Part shown: positions 55,281-64,000 of the stretch, piece after piece | Position numbering within the stretch: the stretch's first letter is position 1 | How the letters are laid out: every line of letters starts with the position of its first letter | Assembly (NCBI GenBank): GCA_003129525.1 | Contig: CP029329.1 | Location: 3,656,001-3,720,000 of the forward strand | Origin: Clostridium beijerinckii | Lineage (GTDB): Bacteria > Bacillota > Clostridia > Clostridiales > Clostridiaceae | Length of the DNA stretch: 64,000 nucleotides | Reading direction: 5' to 3' | The notes under the pieces: generated by a model | Database searches by the model: none | The model's input: the letters and a program-made list of their open reading frames with translations, nothing else | What the model was told of the DNA's origin: nothing | Translations under genes and position numbers: made by a program

Positions 55281-55517
55281 TTATTCTTTAGTTTCCCATT
55301 CTCTAAGTAATTCATCTACAATAAATTCTGAGCTTTCAGCCCATAAACCAGACTCAGTATTTTGTAATGCTTTATACGTCCTTGATTCATAAAATTCCTT
55401 AATAACCTCTTCAAATGTTTTTCCTGTTCTTTCAGATACTATTCTTACAATCTTTTCAATTTTTATTAAAATATCTAATGTTATATCTTGTCCTTTATAT
55501 GAATATTTGTTCATCAT
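55281..55517 (-). CDS. DUF3791-like protein (cassette 2, downstream)
   Basis: 78 aa from the second of two close ATGs (GGGAG 8 nt before). TGKTFEEVIKEFYESRTYKAL then TESGLWAESSEFIVDELL, the DUF3791 layout. It overlaps the toxin-like gene by 23 bp. Confidence 0.7.
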   Translation of the reverse strand: MMNKYSYKGQDITLDILIKIEKIVRIVSERTGKTFEEVIKEFYESRTYKALQNTESGLWAESSEFIVDELLREWETKE

Positions 55518-56004
55518 ATTCATCTCTCCCTATAAATTCTAATTTACTCAATGCTTTACTAGTATGAAGTGAAACTTGATTATTTGACTTTGAAAACTCT
55601 AATTGTTTTAAGTCCATATCTTCATCATAAATTCCTTCAACATATAACGCTACTGTTCTCATTGTATTATCATCTGCTGCAGGTCCAATAACAACATCAT
55701 AATCATGCTGGATTCCTCCATTAAGTCTATTATTTTTTATCATATTTAGCCATTCTTTATCTAGTCCCTTAAATTCCTTTATTTTTAAATGAGAAATGTT
55801 TTTTAACTTGAACCTCATTACATAAATTCCATCTCCACCATATCTAATAAACATATTTTCTGCCCAGCTTTTTGATTGTAATTCTAATGTGGTAGTATAA
55901 AATCCTTTTCCAAAATCACGCTTATTCTTAGATTTTTCTAGATCTACTTCATTAAATAATTTGTTAGTTCCATGAAATAGCATTAATTCATTATTGCTTA
56001 ACAT
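55495..56004 (-). CDS. DUF3990-family ADP-ribosyltransferase-like toxin (cassette 2)
   Basis: 169 aa; AGGAG site. LFHGTNKLF, DFGKGFYTTTLELQSKSWA and SKSNNQVSLHTSKALSKLEFIG match cassette 1 and the family. Only about a third of positions agree with cassette 1, so the cassettes are old relatives, not a fresh duplication. Confidence 0.78.
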   Translation of the reverse strand: MLSNNELMLFHGTNKLFNEVDLEKSKNKRDFGKGFYTTTLELQSKSWAENMFIRYGGDGIYVMRFKLKNISHLKIKEFKGLDKEWLNMIKNNRLNGGIQHDYDVVIGPAADDNTMRTVALYVEGIYDEDMDLKQLEFSKSNNQVSLHTSKALSKLEFIGRDEYDEQIFI

Positions 56005-56215
56005 ATTCTTTTCTCCTAACTACATCCTCAATAAACCCTATACTTTCCTCTAAACTCTGAGTATGTAAAACATCATACTGAGAGCGTATTAATTTAATAA
56101 GATCGTATTTTTCAAATATTTTAAACGCATTACTACTACTTATATTATGATTAAATGCAAAACCTTCAATAGCCTCTATAACTAATAAATTTTTATCATT
56201 TTCTATACTATTCAT
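55991..56215 (-). CDS. DUF3791-like protein (cassette 2, upstream)
   Basis: 74 aa from ATG 56215 (GGAGG 7 nt upstream). Helical with the SQYDVLHTQSLEESIGFIED tail shared with cassette 1. It overlaps the toxin-like gene by 14 bp. Confidence 0.65.
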   Translation of the reverse strand: MNSIENDKNLLVIEAIEGFAFNHNISSSNAFKIFEKYDLIKLIRSQYDVLHTQSLEESIGFIEDVVRRKEYVKQ

Positions 56216-56522
56216 ATATTTTCCTCCATAAAAATATAAATTCAAATTTATTTACTTGCATATTTATATTTAATTTATTATTACTCTAATTTTATTTTAT
56301 CATTATAAACATTTTCTTAATACTATTTTTATTTTATTATGTTCTATCATAAAGATTTTATAATCTTGTCCTGTATTATAAGTGCACATATTGTTTATTT
56401 AGTATTTCATCATCTCATTTAATAATTTGTATATAAACGTAATGTATATAAATATACATTATGGTAAAATAATTGCAAATAGAATTGTCAAAATATTATA
56501 ACTAATTGAAGTAGGTGTTTAA
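56216..56522. other. Intergenic between the divergent cassette 2 and the primase-helicase
   Basis: Very AT-rich, no gene seen; it must hold both promoters. Confidence 0.4.
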
Positions 56523-58922
56523 TTGAGTAACTATGATGAATTATTAGATGAAAATAAAAAATTAAAATTTGAAATATATACTTTAAGAAAAGAAATAGAA
56601 GAATTAAAATCCAATATTTCTACTAGCATTGATAATAAAAAGCAAATAAACAATCACTCAATAAATATCAATTCCACCTTAGAAGAGAAAATTAAGTTAT
56701 ATAGAAGTTTATTTTATGGCAGATGTGATGTCTTTGCATTAAGATTTGATAATGAATCTAAAAATAAACATGGATATAAACCATATTGCATGAATGAATG
56801 GAAACATGGCATTTGTAATAAATCTGAAATCAAATGTAGTGATTGTGATTTTAGAAAATTTAAAGTTTTAAAAGATACAGATATTCTAGAGCATCTATCT
56901 GGTCAAAAAACAATAGGACTATATCCTCTTTTACCAAATGATAAGTGTAAATTTTTAGCCATTGATTTTGATGGTAACAGCTGGCAAAAAGATTCTTTAT
57001 TAGTAGTTGATACATTTAACAAATTTAATATTTCTACATATATTGAACGTTCTAGATCAGGTGACGGTTGTCACCTTTGGATATTCTTCAATGAAGAAAT
57101 CTCAGCTAGAATAGCTAGATACTTTGGAAATTCAATTTTAAATTACACACTTGAAAATAATATAGGATTAAATTTAGGCTCCTATGATAGGTTATTTCCT
57201 AATCAAGATAAAATGCCTAAAGGTGGCTTTGGTAATCTAATAGCTTTGCCATTACAAAGGATACCAGCAAAAAATAAAAACAGTTTATTTGTGGATACTA
57301 ATTTTGAATATTATAAAGATCAATGGGCATATCTATCCAATGTTGAGAAAGTAACTTTAGATGAAGTAAATGCAATAATAGAATTATTAGAAAAGGAACT
57401 TAATAATCATTTATCAATAAATAGCAATAAATCTGTAAACAATATTATCTCTGATAAAAAAATATTACGTAACAATAATATAATAGATATGCCTTCTGAA
57501 ATAAACATAATCTTAAGTAATGGTATTTATATTGATGCCACAATTTTGACAACTGAACTATTAAATCTTATTAAAAAAACTGCTATAATAAATAATCCTG
57601 ATTACTATAAAAAGCAAGCTTTAAGGTTATCAGTTTACAAAACTCCAAAGATTCTTAATTGTTTCAATGAATATGGAAAATTTCTAGTATTACCAAGAGG
57701 CCTTTTACAAGAAGTTTGTAGTATATTTGAAGGAAATAAAGTTAAGGTTAATATACAAGATAAGAGAGTATTCGGAATTAACATTGATGTAGTATTCAAG
57801 GGTATATTATATGATTATCAGCAAATTGCGACAGAAGCTATTTTAAAACATGATAATGGTATTCTATGGGCTTCTACTGCCTTTGGCAAAACAGTTGTTG
57901 CTGCAAGTATTATTGCCACTAGAAAAGTAAATACTTTAATAATTGTAAATAGTATACAGTTGCTTGAACAATGGGAAGAGAAATTATTAATGTTCTTGGA
58001 GCTAAGCAAAGATAATATCGGAAGATTAGGTGGCGGTAAGAAAAAAACAAGCAATATAATTGATATAGCAACTATGCAAACTTTAAACAAAAATAATGAT
58101 CTCGATGAAATATTAAACAATTACGGACAAATTATTATAGATGAATGTCACCATATAGCAGCATTTACTTTTGAAAAACTTATGAAAGTAGCAAAAACGA
58201 AATATGTTTTAGGATTAACGGCTACTCCCTACAGAAAAGATAAATACGATAAAATCATAACAATGCAATGTGGTCCAATAGTCCATAAAGCAGCTAGTAA
58301 AGTCGAAAACGAGAAAAAAATTGCACATATGCTTATCCCAAGAAATAATGAACTACAATCTTATATAGATTTATCTAAATTAAAATTATCAGAGCTATAT
58401 GATGAAATTATGAATGATAAATTTAGAAATGAATTAATTATAAATGATATTATTGAATCATTTAAACTTGGCTCTACCCCACTTATCTTAACGGAAAGAG
58501 TTGAACATCTAAATATTTTATCAAACATGCTTAGTGCATATACTGATAAAATTGTGGTACTAAAAGGTGGAATGGGAACTAAACAAAGGAACTTAGCACT
58601 TGATATGATAAAATCATTTTCTAAAGAAGAACAATTTATAATACTAGCAACAGGAAAATATATTGGTGAAGGTTTTGACGAATCACGTTTAGATACTTTG
58701 TTTTTAACAATGCCCATATCTTGGAAAGGTGTACTACAACAATATGCTGGAAGATTACAAAGACGATATGAAGGAAAAAATATGGTGAAAATATATGACT
58801 ACGTAGACAAGAATATTCCTCTGTTAGTAAAAATGTATAATAAGAGACTTAAAGGTTATGAAAACCTTGATTATAATATAAAAGAAAATACTGGCGTACA
58901 ATATGAATTTGATGATATATAA
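56523..58922 (+). CDS. Primase-helicase (AEP primase of the TOTE type plus SF2 helicase)
   Basis: 799 aa beginning at TTG 56523 (GTAGGTG upstream, the same site type as the integrase). Coiled coil 5-36; cysteine cluster C89, C98, C105, C108; archaeo-eukaryotic-primase-like motifs FLAIDFDG (D148, D150) and SGDGCHLWIFF (179-189). Then an SF2 helicase: STAFGKTVVAA, IIIDECHHIAAF, LGLTATPYRKD, ATGKYIGEGFDES, QQYAGRLQRR. This fusion is known from conflict elements, where it is thought to make or extend primers at damaged or invading DNA. It stands alone with its own terminator. Confidence 0.82.
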   Translation: MSNYDELLDENKKLKFEIYTLRKEIEELKSNISTSIDNKKQINNHSININSTLEEKIKLYRSLFYGRCDVFALRFDNESKNKHGYKPYCMNEWKHGICNKSEIKCSDCDFRKFKVLKDTDILEHLSGQKTIGLYPLLPNDKCKFLAIDFDGNSWQKDSLLVVDTFNKFNISTYIERSRSGDGCHLWIFFNEEISARIARYFGNSILNYTLENNIGLNLGSYDRLFPNQDKMPKGGFGNLIALPLQRIPAKNKNSLFVDTNFEYYKDQWAYLSNVEKVTLDEVNAIIELLEKELNNHLSINSNKSVNNIISDKKILRNNNIIDMPSEINIILSNGIYIDATILTTELLNLIKKTAIINNPDYYKKQALRLSVYKTPKILNCFNEYGKFLVLPRGLLQEVCSIFEGNKVKVNIQDKRVFGINIDVVFKGILYDYQQIATEAILKHDNGILWASTAFGKTVVAASIIATRKVNTLIIVNSIQLLEQWEEKLLMFLELSKDNIGRLGGGKKKTSNIIDIATMQTLNKNNDLDEILNNYGQIIIDECHHIAAFTFEKLMKVAKTKYVLGLTATPYRKDKYDKIITMQCGPIVHKAASKVENEKKIAHMLIPRNNELQSYIDLSKLKLSELYDEIMNDKFRNELIINDIIESFKLGSTPLILTERVEHLNILSNMLSAYTDKIVVLKGGMGTKQRNLALDMIKSFSKEEQFIILATGKYIGEGFDESRLDTLFLTMPISWKGVLQQYAGRLQRRYEGKNMVKIYDYVDKNIPLLVKMYNKRLKGYENLDYNIKENTGVQYEFDDI

Positions 58923-58953
58923 AGCCCCCTCTCTTCTATAATTATAACCATAT

Positions 58954-58998
58954 TAAAATGCTGTACCATTCATTTCGGTGAGTAGTACAGCATTTTAA
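58954..58998 (+). terminator. Terminator of the primase-helicase gene
   Basis: TAAAATGCTGTAC / GTACAGCATTTTA stem. Confidence 0.85.
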
Positions 58999-59033
58999 TA
59001 AATTGTTTTCAACTATATTATTTAAGGTATCTG

Positions 59034-59525
59034 CTAATGCATATAGTTTTTTATAAAATTTACAGCACTATCTAAAATATAAATCAAACTTCCACTAAAC
59101 TCTTTATCATCAATTGCATCATCAAATATTGAGCCTTTAGTCATACCATTCCATCTAGTGCAAAGGATTCTAGAATTAATTATAGGACATTGATCTGAAA
59201 ATAATGCTCCTGCATTAGTAAGTTTTCCATTTTTACTCACAAGCCCATAAGAAATATAATCTCTATTCTCCATTACCTCTCCAGTTCTTTGTCTATGAGT
59301 TGCCTCTAATAAAGTAAATCTATAATCTCCAATATCATATTCAGAAATTATAGAATCGAAAGTCCTATTTTGACCTTTTAATATTAATTTATTTAATATA
59401 TGTGATGGTGCTGTTACTGATTGATTTCCGACTCTAACAAAAGCTATTTTATTTCTATCATTAGAATAATAATAATATGGTGTTGCCATTCCTGAAAATA
59501 CCTTTACACAAAGTATTTCTTTCAT
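59034..59525 (-). pseudogene. Middle fragment of an AlbA_2/HATPase_c_4 (RecG-like) protein
   Basis: 163 aa corresponding to the ATPase part of the family (VKVFSGMATPYYYYSN, FVRVGNQSVTAP, GLVSKNGKLTNAGALFSD, ILCTRWNGMTKG). The N-terminal AlbA_2 domain and the C-terminus are missing, and the start lies next to a perfect AATAATAATATTATTATT palindrome without a ribosome binding site. Decayed gene. Confidence 0.75.
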
Positions 59526-59558
59526 ATCAATAATAATATTATTATTGCACGCAAAAAC

Positions 59559-59582
59559 TAGCTTAATAGAAACATTAAGCTA
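59559..59582 (-). terminator. Terminator of the zeta-like gene
   Basis: TAGCTTAAT / ATTAAGCTA with a T-run on the minus strand. Confidence 0.75.
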
Positions 59583-59585
59583 ACT

Positions 59586-60148
59586 TTACTTTAAAATGTC
59601 CCTACTCCATTCAGGAATCATATCTCTTTTCCATCTAATTATTCCATCGCATATATAAGCTACACGTTTAAATTTATTTGTATTATCATATATATTTATT
59701 TCATTACATATATCTAATACTTCTTTTAAATTATCTAGTGATTCATAATATCTTCTTTCTATAGTGTCTTCTGGAATTCCATGTCCACCTTTCAAGACTC
59801 TAATTCTAACTCTTTCTTTAGCAATATCAGGAGTGTCAACTCCAATATAGTTCATCACTACATGAAAACCTTCTTGCCTTACTTTTTTTATATTTCTAAC
59901 AATACTTTTACCCGAAAGAGTAATTTCTTGATTAAATGATATATCATTTTTTATATAATAATTTATAAGTTTTACCGCTTCTCTTCCACACTTAACTTGG
60001 AGATTATTACCTTTCCATGTACCAACTCTTGCTACCATCTCATCTGTATTTATTCTATTTTCACTTTTATTTTTTTCATAATAAATAGACTTATATATTG
60101 TGTTTTTCCAGCACCATTTACACCTGCAAATATAGTATACGTAGCCAT
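59586..60148 (-). pseudogene. Zeta-like kinase toxin, frameshifted
   Basis: From ATG 60148: MATYTIFAGVNGAGKT (Walker A), then a shift of frame; the other frame continues TIYKSIYYEKNKSENRINTDEM...GTWKG and runs to 59586 with GGHGIPEDTIERRYYESLDNL. The pattern is that of zeta/predicted ABC-type ATPase toxins that phosphorylate UDP-sugars. A 2-bp loss just after the P-loop inactivates it. It overlaps the antitoxin stop (TGATG). Confidence 0.75.
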
Positions 60149-60321
60149 CAATTTTTACCTATTACTCTTTCTTGTTCCTTTTGTAGCACTATATCAGATA
60201 AAGCAATATAAAAATCTTGTTCTTCTTTTGTTTTTGCCTTTTTAAACAATTCATTTAAATCTGCATAAGAGTATTTTAAAAATTGATCATATAAATTACT
60301 GTTTTCATTTATTTTTTCCAT
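60148..60321 (-). CDS. Antitoxin-like small protein paired with the zeta-like gene
   Basis: 57 aa from ATG 60321 (GGAGG 8 nt upstream). Helical and charged (YADLNELFKKAKTKEEQDFYIALSDIVLQKEQERV). Its stop overlaps the toxin start, as in coupled toxin-antitoxin pairs. Intact although the toxin is broken; a 5'-truncated second copy is at 54716. Confidence 0.65.
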   Translation of the reverse strand: MEKINENSNLYDQFLKYSYADLNELFKKAKTKEEQDFYIALSDIVLQKEQERVIGKN

Positions 60322-60337
60322 ACAGCTTCCTCCAATC

Positions 60338-60600
60338 AAGTAAAACTTGATTCAGATGGGGTTTGATCCCCATCTGAATCTTAGTTGAACTTATCCCCAC
60401 AAGGAGGACCTCGTACCTTCAAAGGGTACCTCGTCTAGGGTCGTGCCGCTGTTATACAATCACTAATGTGATTTGCATAAGTTCGAGTAACCAAATACAA
60501 GATGCCCACAAGGGGAAAGTTCGAGAACCCAAATATAAAATTTGGACTCTCACTTTTGGACTCTTACTTATCTCCCACTTATAGAAGTGGGAATGTTACA
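60338..60600 (-). mobile_element. Possible IS200/IS605-type end relic
   Basis: No ORF. It holds GATTCAGATGGGG/CCCCATCTGAATC (60352-60383), GTACC/GGTAC, two similar blocks with AAGTTCGAG and CCCACAAGG, and CCCACTT ATAG AAGTGGG (about 60573-60590). Such right ends with strong hairpins and no gene recall IS605-type elements that lost tnpB. The assignment is weak. Confidence 0.3.
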
Positions 60601-60617
60601 GAGGCTAGACATCAGAT

Positions 60618-60953
60618 AAATAATATCTTTATTATATTATAGCCTAAGAAATTAACAATATAAACAGTTTAATTGCTTCATTTATGCGTTATCTTCTTGA
60701 CCACTAAAATAATATCACTTCTTGATTTTAATATCCCATTAATTTATTACTTTAATTTAATTTTCAATTTCATTTTTCAATATTTCTTTGAAGCATTGAT
60801 ATCACTTAGCTACAAGCTGATATTTTTCCCACTATTTTTCCCACTACGGCACCAAAAACTACTAAAAATCGAAGTTGCTTGTCTATATACAAAACGGCGT
60901 AACCATGCGCTTTTCAAGCATTACTGAATACTAGTGAACAAGCTACTTATGTA
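60618..60953. repeat. Right-end segment, second copy
   Basis: Partner of 54890-55205; runs directly into the tRNA-Leu repeat at 60954. Confidence 0.75.
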
Positions 60954-61022
60954 TCCGGCTAGCGGCACCAATTATTTAAAGAAAAGGCTGTATTACTTGG
61001 TTTTGATACCTTGTAGTACAGC
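60954..61022 (+). repeat. attR: 3' part of tRNA-Leu with terminator
   Basis: Repeat of 1762-1830 with a single mismatch at position 33. Only the 3' third of the tRNA is present, so this is the far end of the integrated island. The following bases to about 61140 remain similar to 1831-1960. No gene is seen from here to the IS at 61341. Confidence 0.85.
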
Positions 61023-61329
61023 TTTTTTTATGTGTTTCTCACTTCTGCAATTAAATCTGTTTTTATAGTTTATAAACCTTCTAAATCCAGTCATAGTGTG
61101 GCTTGTAGTGTTTTGTAATAATCTTGTGACTAATCCATATTATTTTAATACTTTCCTTTTCTAATTCTAATGATTTATGCTAAATTTATATACAATTTTA
61201 CTGTTAATTATTAATATATGTATGCCTTCATTGTAATAATTAATTTTTAATATCATAAAGAAAACTTTTTTATGATATATTTCAAAAATATTTCTACACA
61301 AAAATGGTGGCTATAAAAAATATAAAAAT

Positions 61330-61340
61330 ACGTTGAAAGT
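61330..61340 (+). repeat. IS4-type target duplication, left
   Basis: ACGTTGAAAGT, repeated at 62713-62723. Confidence 0.88.
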
Positions 61341-62712
61341 TTTGATGTTGCATAAAGACAAAATATTTATAGTATAATATTTGAAACTCCAATCAATAAC
61401 ATTTTATTTGGTTGGAGTTTTATAAATTGTAATATAGATGTTTTTAAGTGATATTATGTATATAAAATATTGTAAAGATACCCCTTGGTTTTTCAAGAAA
61501 ATTTTAACTTTAATAATTAGTCACAGTAACAAAATATTCCTTAGAGCATATCTTTCTAATATATTAGTCTGAAACTTTCGGAGTACATCAAAAGTGCTTA
61601 AATTACTTTTAAATCTATATTTTATTAAAAGTAATAAAATATAGATAATAAGGGCACTATATATTTGTATGGTTATTGCGTTAAGGGTTCTTCCGACCCA
61701 TTTTTTAATGGTCAGATGTTGTTTTATCCATTTAAAGAATAACTCAATATCCCAACGCTTTTTATAGAGAGATACTATGTCTTCAGCTGGCATATCGAAT
61801 ATGTTAGTAACTAAACGGAATTCTTCGTCGGAGTCCTTAGTAAAATATAGAATCTCTCTATATTTATATTTAGTTTTATTTTTACTATAATCAGACCCCA
61901 TTGTAACAATATAATCATATAGATTATCTACTCCAGTATAAATGGATAAATACTCCTCCGTAACAGAGTTGCTTTGTTGTCTTGTGATAAATTTATAATT
62001 ATAATGACTCATCTCATCATACCAAGAGTACTTAAAATATCCCTTATCAAATAAATATATATTTTTATCCGAATTAACATAGCCGTCAATACAACTACGT
62101 TCTCCTACTTTAGCAGGGCGGATGCTAATTTTATCAGGTAACTTAGTTCCAAATGATAAAAGAGTACTAATTCTAATAGCAGATTTTTCATCTTCATAAT
62201 AGAGTTCAGGGGCTAAGCCCTTACCTATACTAACTACTGATGAATCTATTATTTTAATATCTTTAAAGTTTTTTATTTTAACTGAAGAATTCATTTCTTT
62301 ATCAGCTTTTACCAATAATTCTTCGAAAACATTTCTAAATAAATCTGATGACTTACTCTTATTTAATCTAGATATTTGGGAATAACTTGGCATGTTGAAA
62401 TCCTTACTTATCTTCGATGAATTTTTATATTTAGCATTAATATCTCTTAAGCCATCACAGCCGGAGATTTGTAAAAACAACATTGTTAGAATATGATCCC
62501 GACCTGTATAACACTTTGAGTATTTATATTCATTATTCGCTTTTCTTAATTTTCTTCCAATATTCCCATCAATAAGTTTAATTAATTTTCTAAACACACT
62601 TCTATTTGCAAGTTTATCCATAATCAAAAACAACCTCCATTCTTATAATTGAAGGTTGTCCTTGATACTCAATAATTATTCATTGAAAATTGTTGCTTTA
62701 TGCAACACTAAA
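61341..62712 (-). mobile_element. IS4-family insertion sequence, complete
   Basis: 1372 bp. Ends TTTGATGTTGCATAAAG and (inverted) TTTAGTGTTGCATAAAG agree at 15 of 17 positions, with an exact 11-bp duplication outside. An internal AACTCCAA hairpin at about 61384-61421 could stop transcription. Confidence 0.92.
61521..62621 (-). CDS. IS4-family transposase
   Basis: 366 aa from ATG 62621 (GGAGG about 12 nt upstream). DDE core: KIIDSSVVSIG (first D), YLFDKGYFKYSW (second D), and the Y-(2)-R-(3)-E-(6)-K signature YKKRWDIELFFKWIKQHL. Complete frame; a CAACCT/AGGTTG hairpin overlaps the upstream region. Confidence 0.93.
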   Translation of the reverse strand: MDKLANRSVFRKLIKLIDGNIGRKLRKANNEYKYSKCYTGRDHILTMLFLQISGCDGLRDINAKYKNSSKISKDFNMPSYSQISRLNKSKSSDLFRNVFEELLVKADKEMNSSVKIKNFKDIKIIDSSVVSIGKGLAPELYYEDEKSAIRISTLLSFGTKLPDKISIRPAKVGERSCIDGYVNSDKNIYLFDKGYFKYSWYDEMSHYNYKFITRQQSNSVTEEYLSIYTGVDNLYDYIVTMGSDYSKNKTKYKYREILYFTKDSDEEFRLVTNIFDMPAEDIVSLYKKRWDIELFFKWIKQHLTIKKWVGRTLNAITIQIYSALIIYILLLLIKYRFKSNLSTFDVLRKFQTNILERYALRNILLL

Positions 62713-62723
62713 ACGTTGAAAGT
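62713..62723 (+). repeat. IS4-type target duplication, right
   Basis: ACGTTGAAAGT, partner of 61330-61340. Confidence 0.88.
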
Positions 62724-63158
62724 TACTTTTCAATAAAAAATTTCACCTAATTAAAGACATACAACTTTAATTAAACTGCATGTCTTAATTATAAATACAT
62801 TTTATTTTTTTATTCTATTAAAATACTTCACCAATATGTCGTTCTATAAAATCATTAATTTCATTTAAGTTAACTATTATTTTGTGCTAAAACTTTAAAT
62901 TCTTCTATAATTAGTTTAGAAAAATACCAAATAAATTACTCACACAAGGGAATCTTATTAATTTTAAATTTACTGCTATCTAGGGGCTTTTAAGTATTTT
63001 AATAATTTCTTTTAAGTTTAGTGCCGTCTTTCCCTTAATGGAAAAATTATTTACACATTGTGTTAACTTAAATTCACTCGACATTGCTATATAGAAATGA
63101 TTTTATATCTAATTTCCATTCTGCATGCCCACTAGGTATCCTTACAGGACATAAATTA
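62724..63158. other. Intergenic
   Basis: AT-rich; no gene, RNA or repeat recognised. Confidence 0.4.
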
Positions 63159-63698
63159 TTAAAACATATTTTTATTTTCCACTATAAAATCTTTTTGATC
63201 TTCTATATATTGAATTAATGGTTTTATTTCATCTTTTGAAGCAGCACCTAATGCTTTTTTATATTCGTCAGCTGATTCACCGTTCATATATTTTAGTGCT
63301 AATCTATTATCTAATAATTGTTTTAAATATATAAATCGTCCTATTCCACCATTGCCATCTTGAAATGGATGAATAACTTCAAATTCTAAATGAAATCTTG
63401 CTATATTCTCGATTTTTACTTTTTCCAATGAATTAAAATTATTTATTAGAATATTTAACTTATCTTCAACTTCCAAAGGACTTACCGTTTCAAAATCAGC
63501 TCCAAGTATTTTATTTTGATATTTTTTAAATATTCCAGCAAGTCCCATATCATATAAGCTAGTTCTATACATTAGACTACCATGCCATTCTTTTATCATG
63601 TCTAAAGTTAGTTTTTTATCTAAAGTATCAATTATCATATCAAATGTATAAAATGAATTTATTGTTTCTTGAACATCATCTAGTTTATATTTTAATTA
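63159..63698 (-). pseudogene. Fic-domain protein, N-terminally truncated
   Basis: A frame without start codon runs from about 63698 (LKYKLDDVQETINSFYTFD) into MIIDTLDKKLTLDMIKEWH and the Fic core HPFQDGNGGIGRF. The usual HPFx(D/E)GNGRxxR motif has G in place of the first R, which contacts the nucleotide phosphate. An ATG at 63638 could give 159 aa. The missing N-terminus ends beside the 63720 repeat. AMPylation activity is doubtful. Confidence 0.7.
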
Positions 63699-63714
63699 AA
63701 TAGCTTGTACCTGG

Positions 63715-63765
63715 AAATCTTTGTTTCCCTTAGGGGTACTTCTGAGACACAAAGTGTTAAAGTTG
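63715..63765. repeat. Dispersed short repeat, copy 3 of 3
   Basis: GGGGTACTTCTGAGA...AAAGTTGCTAT; see 37636 and about 2480. It lies outside the island, so it belongs to the genome at large. Confidence 0.5.
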
Positions 63766-63776
63766 CTATAAAAAAA

Positions 63777-63804
63777 ATGACTTACTAGGGGAAATAAGTC
63801 ATTC
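63777..63804. terminator. Hairpin ATGACTTA/TAAGTCAT
   Basis: Eight-bp perfect stem. The rest of the sequence to 64000 shows no gene. Confidence 0.45.
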
Positions 63805-64000
63805 TAAATATGTGTAAAGAAATTATTTAATAAGGGGTAAATAATTCTTTAACTATTTCTATACTCCATATATCACACTGTATATATGTCATTATTATGA
63901 CAATTAAGTTCTTTATATGCACTTAATTTTAGTTATGCGACGCAAAAGAAAACCGTAGATTTCACTTGAATAATGCGGTGTTCCTAAAAATTGTTCACTT

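Overview
The window reads as chromosomal DNA of a low-GC Clostridium (AT-rich intergenic DNA, strong AGGAGG-type ribosome binding sites, frequent TTG/GTG starts). The left edge is ordinary chromosome: a GGGtGRT-family gene (cut by the window edge), an iron-sulfur-scaffold-like gene and tRNA-Leu(CAA). The 3' end of that tRNA plus its terminator (1762-1830) is repeated at 60954-61022 with one mismatch in 69 bp. I read 1762-60954 as one integrated genomic island of about 59.2 kb. Its tyrosine integrase (52376-53554) lies near the right end. The chromosome resumes at about 60986, where an IS4-type element with an 11-bp target duplication and a truncated Fic gene follow.

Island layout, left to right. 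(1) 2521-16474: eight tightly packed minus-strand genes. In transcription order these are a SNF2-type helicase with a degenerate PLD-like N-terminus, DUF4391, a type III DNA methyltransferase (Mod) split inside its catalytic DPPY motif by a small palindromic insertion, a type III restriction subunit (Res), a PC4/YdbC-like ssDNA-binding protein, an Abi_C-domain protein, a Z1-domain ATPase and a two-TM membrane protein. This looks like a composite defence operon. (2) 16740-21908: an amidase with cell-wall-binding repeats, an alternative-sigma-like factor, a gene behind a strongly palindromic array, YvrJ, and a small zinc-ribbon/XRE cluster. (3) 22216-41210: three related large structured RNA loci (A, B, C), a group II intron, a helicase-nuclease fusion, IS66, and two copies of a choline-binding-repeat protein with four paralogous YcxB-like membrane proteins. 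(4) 41649-46301: MFS transporter, rifamycin-phosphotransferase-like enzyme and TetR, with twin TetR operators. (5) 46740-53554: a phage-like module with DUF1659, DUF2922, antirepressor, AbrB, DnaC-like loader, replisome organizer, excisionase-like HTH, cro/cI-like pair and integrase. (6) 53716-60953: two DUF3791-DUF3990-DUF3791 cassettes, a primase-helicase, remnants of an AlbA_2/ATPase gene and of a zeta-like toxin-antitoxin pair, and a duplicated right-end segment.

The strongest unexplained signals are three. First, the RNA family: helices are conserved by compensatory change between copies, and a two-hairpin module occurs four times. Second, the eight-gene type III-based operon with its split methyltransferase. 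Third, the choline-binding protein/YcxB-like duplication, which has the layout of a toxin with an immunity array. A CATATATCC-containing motif recurs upstream of the sigma gene and of three other accessory genes and may mark a small sigma regulon.

Limits: all family assignments come from motifs and memory of families, without database searches. RNA boundaries are approximate. Starts were chosen by ribosome binding site.
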